From: Cyclina sinensis
Taxonomy: Eukaryota > Mollusca > Bivalvia > Venerida > Veneridae
Reading direction: 5' to 3'
Length of the DNA: 64,000 nt
NCBI GenBank assembly: GCA_012932295.1
Contig: JAAONU010000016.1
Location: forward strand, 15,664,111 to 15,728,110
In this document: positions 51,601 through 60,600 of the stretch, piece after piece
How the letters are laid out: each line of letters starts with the position of its first letter
Position numbering within the stretch: position 1 is the first letter of the stretch
Translations under genes and position numbers: made by a program
The notes under the pieces: model-generated
The model's input: the letters and a program-made list of their open reading frames with translations, nothing else
Told to the model about the DNA's origin: nothing
Database searches by the model: none

Positions 51601-54600
51601 ATGGTTGCCAAAACTATCAAAACAGTGCTCTGCAATGGCATCAAGAATCAAAAGATCACAGTGCTGCAATTTTCACCCTAAAACTAGATCAAACTTTCTG
51701 AAGTTTACAACAAATGCCATTGAGTCTACTGCAGCAGGCTGTTAATATGTTCCCAAGGTGAGAACAGCAGACCTAGGGTCAATTACTTGAAAATGTATTT
51801 AATTAAATAAAAATTACATTCAATTTACTTGTCATTTATCATGGGCCAGCCAAATAGTCTCTCAGCTACTGTACTGTTAACAACTTATCGAATGCAATTA
51901 ACAATATATTGGGTCAGATGATTTATTTATATTTTACAATTCCTGTCTGAAGGACAATGTATGTGGAACTGAATAATATTTGATTTATTTTCTTAATATG
52001 CAAAAATATTAATACTGTAACTGAAACTTTAAATGTAACTGCAAACTACAGGCTAATTTTAAAGTAATTAATCAAATTGTAATTAAATGTAATGAAAAAT
52101 ATTTTTCAATTACAAATTACATTCAATTACATTCAACATGTAATTAAACTGCAATAAATTACAATGACATTTTTAAATTAACCCATGTCTGAAGAACAGT
52201 GTATGTCATGTGCAAGCAAAATACTGCTGCCGACAATTTTAATTCGCTTATGACTTCACAACAGTTAAATGGTTGTACTGGAGTTAATAATTGCTACACA
52301 AAGCCTGCAACTGTTTCTGAGATGGAGACAGCCATTAGTGAAATGATTGAAAAAAAGCTGTTCAGTGACATAAAGTGTAGCAAGTTTATAGGAATTCTGC
52401 TAGATGAAATTTGTGATATTTCTATTGACAAAAATTTAACAAAGTGACTGTTTCTTATGATGTAAATGTAGCAGGGGTATAATACGGCACTTGTACTCAC
52501 TTGCCTATCAGCTAGCTTTTATGGCAACATGGTAGAGTGTCCGCTTAACAATCGAAGGTTCCCGAGTTCAAACCCAGCTCGGGGCAGGTGGATTTTTCCG
52601 GGTTACATTTGGCGCCCGACGTAAATAACTCACGAGTTTAGATGTGATGGCACCCTTAGAAAGTCCCACAGACATATAGTGTTCCAGGAATTCGAGGACG
52701 AATTCTAAGATGGAGGGGGTGTATGTAGCAGGGGTATAATACGGCACTTCTACTCCCTTGCCTATCAGCTAGCTTTTATGGCGACGTGGTAGAGTGTCCG
52801 CTTAACAATCGAAGGTTCCCGAGTTCAAACCCAGCTCGGGGCAGGTGGATTTTTCTGGGTTACATAAACAAGAAAGTTACTGATTGTATGTCTTAGGGTG
52901 CTTGAATTCCTGGAAGAAAAAGATATAATCAGAGATGTTCTCGCAGTGATAGGAATTCTGAGTCTTTCAGAAAGATAATGTCAACCTCTCAAGTATCAGG
53001 CATTGTGTGGACTCAACCATTGGAACATTAAATACCATGAGACAAGGTTACCACACTGTTAATATGGTACTTGACAATTTAGTAGAACAGGAGGACAACA
53101 AAGTCACATATCAAAATATGTAATAACACTGACAGATTTACTGGAATCAGGAAGAATTACATTGATAATTTAATAGAAAATTTGAGAACAAGATTTTCAA
53201 AAACTGATCTTGACTTTCTTGAATCATTTGACTGTATTTGTGACCTCAAAAAGTACCCCGAGCAAGCAAGTGGTATTCCAGACTTTAGAAATGATAGGTT
53301 GAATATTTTGTGTGAGTTTTATCATGATCTATCTGACTGTGATGAGGAAAGGTGCATTGAAAGCTCACTTTTCATCATTCAAACATCAAGTGCATTCTTA
53401 CTGAAGAGTATTTGACTTTGAGTTTCAATCAGTATCTGATAACAGATCATAAAGACTCTTATCCTGATTTAGTGTTACTTTCTCAAATTGCAGATGTTAT
53501 ACCAGTTTCAAGTGCCCTTGTGAAAGGGGATTTTCACAACAAAATGTGCTAAAAAACAAAGTTCAGAACAGACTGAACCCTGAAAGATTAAACAGATTAA
53601 TGTTGATTAAACTTGAAGATCCTGAAGTGGAAAATACGGACTTTATTTCAGCTGCTAGGGGATTTACAATCACGAAAGACAGAAGAAAGTAATGATATAT
53701 ACATAAAAGTATAAAATGCAATATGAATAATAATTGCAGTGTTGCCATTTTGAGCACTTCAGTGTCAGAGACAGTTTTGCAACATATATTCTGTGTAACT
53801 GTAATGCAGTCAAACTCTGTAAATGAAACATGTCACTGTTGTATTTGGAAGTCGTATTGTAACTTTTCATCTATTAGAGTTATTGCTTAATCATAAAATT
53901 AGATTACGTGTATTCTGACCCACAAAGGACCCTCAGCATTATATCAATGACCTTTGTCTGACGAGGGTCCTTGGGACCTTAAAATAGGAAATACTAGGGA
54001 AAACCCTGGAACCTGTGACCTATAAGTGGGTCTGACGGGTAGAGCTCATCAAGGTACATGCACCTGTGAAGTTTAGAGACTGTAGGTGGGAGGACCTCTG
54101 TGTTATGGTTAAGGTTAAAGTTTTGTGACAAACAAACAAAGCTCCAGGAGCATAAAAAGGACTTTGATTTTGTTAACATTGTCGCAGGGGGCGGTATCGT
54201 CTCGAGGTGGCCAGTCGCGGTGGACTGAACACCCGAAATTTCGGGTGTCGGCTAAAATGACCACAGGAGGGGTACGATCACCGCTGTGACAGAACGCCTC
54301 ACGTTCCCGCGATGTTCTGACTTGAAGAATACTGCATTTAAACATACTGTGCGTACAGTACATGTACGTGGTTTTCTATTTAATGTAATTTATTTGCGTT
54401 AATTTACTTGGGAGTGGCGCGGCGCCGATTGTACACTTGAAATTATATTAATTGCAGCAATTAAAGTTAATTAACAAGATGTCATGTAGGTGTGTAAATC
54501 TATTCATAATCAGCTGTGTTTCTTTTCTACAAATACCCTCAATCATACAACCAAACATCAAACGTCAACAAATTAATGTTAAACTGGATGGGGTATTAAA

Positions 54601-57600
54601 AAGAAAACGAAAAAACTTCAACTGGTAATAATTACGTGTTTTTTGTAACTCATCTGAAAAATATATTTTGGGAAAGTAAAATTGTGTTGTGACTTCGTTT
54701 TTTCGGACACCGCAAACCCGCGTCCCAACGCAGCACGGTACTGATCACCGCGAACGGGCGTGCTGACCACCGCGTTTTATAGAAATGAACACTCGACGCG
54801 GTGGTCATTTTGGTCCTCAACGCGGACAGTAAAATCGCGGGGACGGGTGTTCGTTGTCAAAGTCCGCACTGCGTGTACTGTCACAGAGCAAAAATTTAAT
54901 ATAAGGTTACTTGCCCTTTTGATATGCATTTAAATTTTGATGGTGATCAAGTATTCCAAATTTAAAGAGAATATCTTTGATGGTTTTTGAGAATTGGATC
55001 TTAACAAAAAAGCTAACCAAAAAAATTCTAAGTCTAAAGGGGCATAACTTTGCAAAAATAAATTTGAAGGTTATCTTCCCTTTAGAAATGGTGTCACATT
55101 TTGATAGTGAACAAGTTTTTAAATTTTAAGTGTATATCTTTGACAGTTTCCAAGAAACTGACCTTAACAAGACTCTTGTCACAGACAGTATATCCCCCGC
55201 CGATCGGTGCTTGTTTGTAAAGTCAGAATTTACATAAAAAGAAAATGGGAAAATAATCAGAAATATGTTTTTCAAAGAGTAGTGGTTATCATCTTGAACA
55301 AAGAGCAATAACTCCTTCATAATGCTGCAATCCGAAGAACTTTGAAAAAGTTATGATATATGCACTGCGGTACATGTTGATAAACATTTTGTGATTTCAG
55401 GTCAGTAGAAATCGCATAAAAAAATGTATGAGTTGAGGAAAGAAACTTTTACATAATAATTATAAAAATCATCAAAGGGCAATAACTCCTTCAAAAATAA
55501 TGCCATCATAAAATCCTGACAATAAGCACTGCAGCCAATGATGTAATTATTATGACATAATTATTATTATTATTATTATTATCATGTAAATGTTTCTGTG
55601 CACAACTGCTACATTTTGTGAAAGTGTGGTGAAAATTACATGCAAAATGTAGGAGGAGTTGCGAACAAAAGCATTTGTAGGTAAAACGAGCTTACTTTAT
55701 GCAAGAAATGTATACGATTCCCAGGAAATCATGGAACAACTTATAGAAACTGCCCTTTTTATACTTAAATCTTTAACTTTTGTCAAGACTGTTATTTTTG
55801 ATACAGCAATGGCAAATAGAACTCAACATCTATGGCCTATTGCGAATTTTCCCATAATCTGGCTGATAAAATACCCATTTGGCTAAAATCTTGGCTAACG
55901 CATTTTCAGACAAATTTTCGTAAGTTTCTGTTTACTCCAATAGCATGGTTAATGGTTGAATTACTAACTCAGCGCTTTAAAAAAAAAAAAATCTATACGC
56001 TGTCTAGTTGTGATATCGGGTCACAAGGTCAAGAAATGTTTCCAATCTGGGTAAGGTGTGTTTACACAATAATTTATTGCTTGTTCTGTTTTACACTAGG
56101 GTCTAATTTTTGCATTTGATTAAAAAACAACTGCAATGATTAAATGTAGGATTATGCTATAATTGCTTATAAGAGACGGACATTAGGTAAAGTGGCATTT
56201 CGGCATGATTGAAGAAATGCATTGGTAAATTGAAAATACATACATTTTATTTTAAATTCACCTGAACCTTTCTTTATTTCAATGTGTCTGTACAACTTAA
56301 TTATTTTTTCACAATCAATAAACACCGTAAAGATACTGACATTAAAGCATTCACCACAATGGCTTCACTGGCAGTGAAATGTTCATGTTGATGGGCATAC
56401 TACATGTATGTACAAACATCATTCAAGTATCAGTAATTTTCAAGACTGTATGGTATAAGTACTAAGAAGATTTGAAAAAGAAAGCGAAGAAGTCTGGTAA
56501 ATTAAGTATCATGATTGATAAAAGCACTGACATATCTGTGAAGCAAAATATTGTTAGTTACATTAGAGTACTGAAAACTAATCCAGTAGGCAGTTACATG
56601 TACATGCCAGACATATTTTCTTGGTGTCAGTCTTGGTGTCAGTGAACTCCTTATGGCTAATGCAGGCTATTCTTTCAAAAGTTGTTCACATGTAAGGTGA
56701 CAAAGGTATTGACATTGCAAATTTGTGTAGTTTAAAGCACAGACAGAGTTGAAGTAAAGGCTGGATCAAAGTGTGGTAACTCGTTTTAAACAGTATGTGC
56801 CTGGTGTACTAGCACACTGTTTTGCTAGTAGACTAGCTTTGAAATGCATTAACTATGATGTGCTGTTACTAAGCAAGTTTTTTTTTTTTATTTTTGGGAA
56901 AAGGCATGGCCTTTCAGTAGGGGAAAAAAACGCGCGAAAAATCACATTTTGGGGAAAAACCCTTACATTAACAAAACAGGTTAATAACTTCAAAATAAAA
57001 TCAGTGGGAGGGGTTCTCCCTTTATGTTGAATCAGTGCGGGTTGGGTTCTCGCTTTCTGTAGGAGTTTGTGGCGTTGACATGGAGGCAGGCTCAAGAATG
57101 GCGCACATGGACTTTTTGAAAAATGATTCTATATTTTTTTGTACCAACACAATTAGGATTTTTTAAACTTTTTCTCGTAGCATCTGCTTTTATGCGACAT
57201 CACAACTACGAAATAAAAGATAGTTTAAAGTTCAGAACGATCTGGACAATACAGGCCAGCAGTTACTTCCAGTCACCAAACTATCACCCTTGATAAAGAC
57301 ATCGTTATTCAGTCATAAATATCGTCTATTGGTTATACAAAAATGCGAATTTTGTAACGAGTTCAAGAGAAAAGTTAAACATTTTGTTACGATTCAGAAA
57401 AATGACCAAAAATTCTATCGACGGCAGATTCAGGACCTGCAGTTTATACTGTGCACCAGTTTATACTGTACACTCTCCGGAAATGGATCCTGTGTGTTCT
57501 AAACATTGATGGGGAATTTTTCAGCTCGAAGGGAATTTTTTCTGGTGGAGCTGTTAAACAGCTACAGTTATATAGTAAACAAGAGCCGGTCAAACCGGGT

Positions 57601-60600
57601 GATGCTCCCTGAATAGGTTTTGGACACAGAATAGTGTGTCCATAAAAAGGTTACTTACATTTACACTGAAGATATCTGGCACATTGTGAATCCATAACAA
57701 CTGCCAAAAGCCTCAAGACATCAAATTAGAGAGGAAGTATTAAAACATATATTACAGAATGAAAATGTACATATGAAACATATTAAACAACAAGTATGAT
57801 AATTAAGGACAATAATAAGTATGAAAATTAACAAAGGGCAGTAACTCCAAAATAATGAAGCAAAGGGAATGGTTCTTGTGCACTGCACTTCACCATTAAG
57901 AGACAGTGCTCCAGCTAGGCCTTTTTGAAGGGCGCCGCATCCTGCCCTTATTTTTTGACGCCCTGCCCAAATTTCTAATGCCCTGCCCTAAAAACAGTAA
58001 AAAAAAAAAAATGTCAAAGTTTTTGTATATTGGCCTGTTTACTTGGGGAATTCCCATTACTGCCGGAAGCGATCAATCAAGCGTGAAGAAAATGAGACTG
58101 GTTATCGTCTGGGCGTTATGCAAGCGTCTAACAACAACAGTCATGTCAAAAATAACACAAGTGTAGGAAAGGTACATTACCACACTTGTTTACGACACGT
58201 CTTGTTTGTATATTGAACTGACACCTGGGGAAAAGTAGTCACGAATAAAGATGGGACATCGGTTACAATTATGAGGTGTTAATTATTTGATTTCTGCCGA
58301 CATTCGATGCCATTTGGCGCCGATTTTAACAGTGGTAAGTAAAAAATTGTCACCTTTTTTGTTTTGTTGGCAGTTTGTTAAATGTCAATTAGTATATTCT
58401 AGTTGCAACTGATCCTATATAATTTCATTAATTCATCAATTTCAATCATTATCAGTCTGATAGCTATCAGATTGCACATCTTAATTTTGAAATTACATTC
58501 TCTTATTAAAAATGCCTACCAGAGAACATATGCAGCGTTCCCTTTCTAAAAAAGGAAATGCAAATAAAAGAAAAGTTACTGACTTTTTCGCGTAATTTCT
58601 TTTAAAGTTAGCTTTAAAGAAACTTAATAAAAACTGAGTCTGCAATATTAAATAGGCACTTTTCTCCAGTAATTTTGTTGTAGATGAAGTAGTTGTTGTT
58701 GTTTCTGTTATAAAATTGTTGGAAATGCATTTGAAAATTAGGAGAAAAAAAATTAATAATTATAAATGTAAAAAGTTTACTCTGCAAAGTTAATCTTAAT
58801 TTCAGGGCAGGGCTCCTAAAATTTTGAAATCTCAATCGGTCCGAGACCTCGACCCCCCCCACCCTCTCAAGAAACCAAGAACCAACAAAAAAAAAAAAAA
58901 AAAAAATAGAAACGATTTAAGGGCATAGAACAATTTGAGTTATGATAGTGTTGACGTCGCGAAAATATGTTTTATTCGAAGCGAAAGTAGAATTAGAGCT
59001 AATTTTACAACGTCAAACTAGTCACTGATATTTTTAAGTGTGCTTTATGCTGCAGCTAGCCACTACAATTACTATTAAGCCCTTAATGAAATTTAGCAGA
59101 CGACACTTATCGCCTATTTCGATGCAAACTCCTCGCACCATTTAGGTCACGCTTTGCTACTTTGTTTTCTGTACTGATCAGGGGAAGTAACCGCTGCTGG
59201 GAGTTTGATTTTGATGAAATTATATTTCACAGTTTGAGCCGGTCAACTTTAATCGATTGGCCAGCTGCACATCAAGCACACTTAAACTTGTTTACAAGTC
59301 AATTGGCGATAATTGCCGCGGGCAACAGTGACAGTTTTATGGTTTTATGATAGGTGTGAAGTACCGGATTAGCGATCAATGAGGTTTTGCTATGAGATTT
59401 TGACTGTTTTTATGAAAAAATATACAGATTTTTTTTGGGGGGAAATTATCTGGACCAATTTTTTAAGGACTTTTGGACATCGAAATTGGTCCAGAGAGAT
59501 AAAATTCGGTCAAAACCGACAAATTTTCGGTATTCGGGAGCCCTGTTTCAGGGAATAATTCATTTTTAGATCTAGTTGAAAAAAAAACTACTTTTTAAAA
59601 ATTTATATCTGTTACAATTATCTAGCCATTTTCTTAAGATACTGAGGCACTTATTACCAACTTTGATTATTTTCGGGTCTTCAAGCAAGGGAGACGATAC
59701 CATCCAAGAGACCGGTGCCAAATATTTTTTGAAAATTAAAAAAGTAAAAGAATAAAAATAAATACAGTTGTAAATATGAAAATGATGAGAATGTCTTATT
59801 ATTAGCAGAAAAATTTTTAAAATATGAGAGAGGGTCAGGATCACTTCTTACTTACGCCCCTACCCCCTGCCCGGGCCAGCCACTTCACGACTCCATTTTG
59901 CCCTTTTTCACTTACCAGCACCCTGCCCTTTTTAGATCCTAGCTTGAGCACTGTGAGATTTATCCACCTGTGAAGTTTCAAGTCAGTAGTTTTCATACTG
60001 TTGGGGTTACATTGTGGACAAAAAACAACTATAAAAAATTATAAAGGGCAGTAACTCAAAAGTAATGAAGCAGAGAGTTGTGGATTTTATGCACTGCACT
60101 TCTATTCAATAAGATCTATCTACCTACAAAGTTTTTTGTTGATACTTTTTGTAGTTTCATGGTTATGTCCCGGACAAAGTTCTAAGTGTAACAAGGGCGA
60201 TCAGTGATCACATGTGTCGCCTGATGGTAGCCAATTAAACAGTAGTATTGAGAGGTGATTGGACAGTTTGTAGGCTAAAACGTATTTTTTTATTCAAGGG
60301 CCATAACTCAGCCAAAATTCAACCAAAAAACTGGAAAATGCTGACGACATGCACAACTAGACTTGGTACTGATCATTCCTGTAAAGTGTGGATGAAATTG
60401 CACCAGTAGTTTCTGAGGAGTAGTCCGGACAAGTTTTGTGACAGACGGACAGACGATGGAGAAGTGATCCCTATATGTCGTGGCTACTTCGTATCAGGCG
60501 ACACAAAAATGAAAAAGGGCAATAACTCAAAAATTAGACAATGCAGAGTTACAGTTCATATGCACTGCACTTTTACTCAATGAGATCTATCTACTCACAA

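Larger units (their letters stand above)
52463..52868. mobile_element. Miniature LTR retrotransposon (TRIM), 398 bp, with 4-bp duplication
   Basis: Two direct repeats of 141 bp (52,467-52,607 and 52,724-52,864) begin TGTAGCAGGGG and end GGGTTACA. They differ at 5 positions, about 96% identity. Directly after the first LTR comes TGGCGCCCGACG (from 52,610), like a tRNA-Lys primer-binding site. Before the second LTR there is a purine tract (taagatggaggggg). The internal domain is only 116 bp with no coding capacity. TAAA flanks both sides. All elements of an LTR retrotransposon except genes are present. Confidence 0.92.
51426..53692 (+). pseudogene. Decayed hAT-transposase-derived (ZNF862-like) coding sequence, interrupted by a TRIM
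   Basis: First block (51,430-51,700): a BED-like zinc finger with [18 protein letters not shown]..., [19 protein letters not shown]; the second Cys of the finger is missing. Second block (52,200-52,446): [20 protein letters not shown] and [10 protein letters not shown], the 'DEStDIS' region. Third (52,870-53,692): [13 protein letters not shown] and the hAT dimerisation motif [31 protein letters not shown]. The blocks lie in different frames with stops, so this is not functional as written. The 398-bp LTR element sits inside it. Typical of hAT-derived ZNF862/KIAA1586-like proteins. Confidence 0.75.

Noticed and set aside
57896..59961. 8-bp target duplication for the outer element
   Set aside because: Left ttaagaga and right tgagattt do not match. 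Only a partial GAGA is shared with the flanking repeat, so no duplication is claimed.
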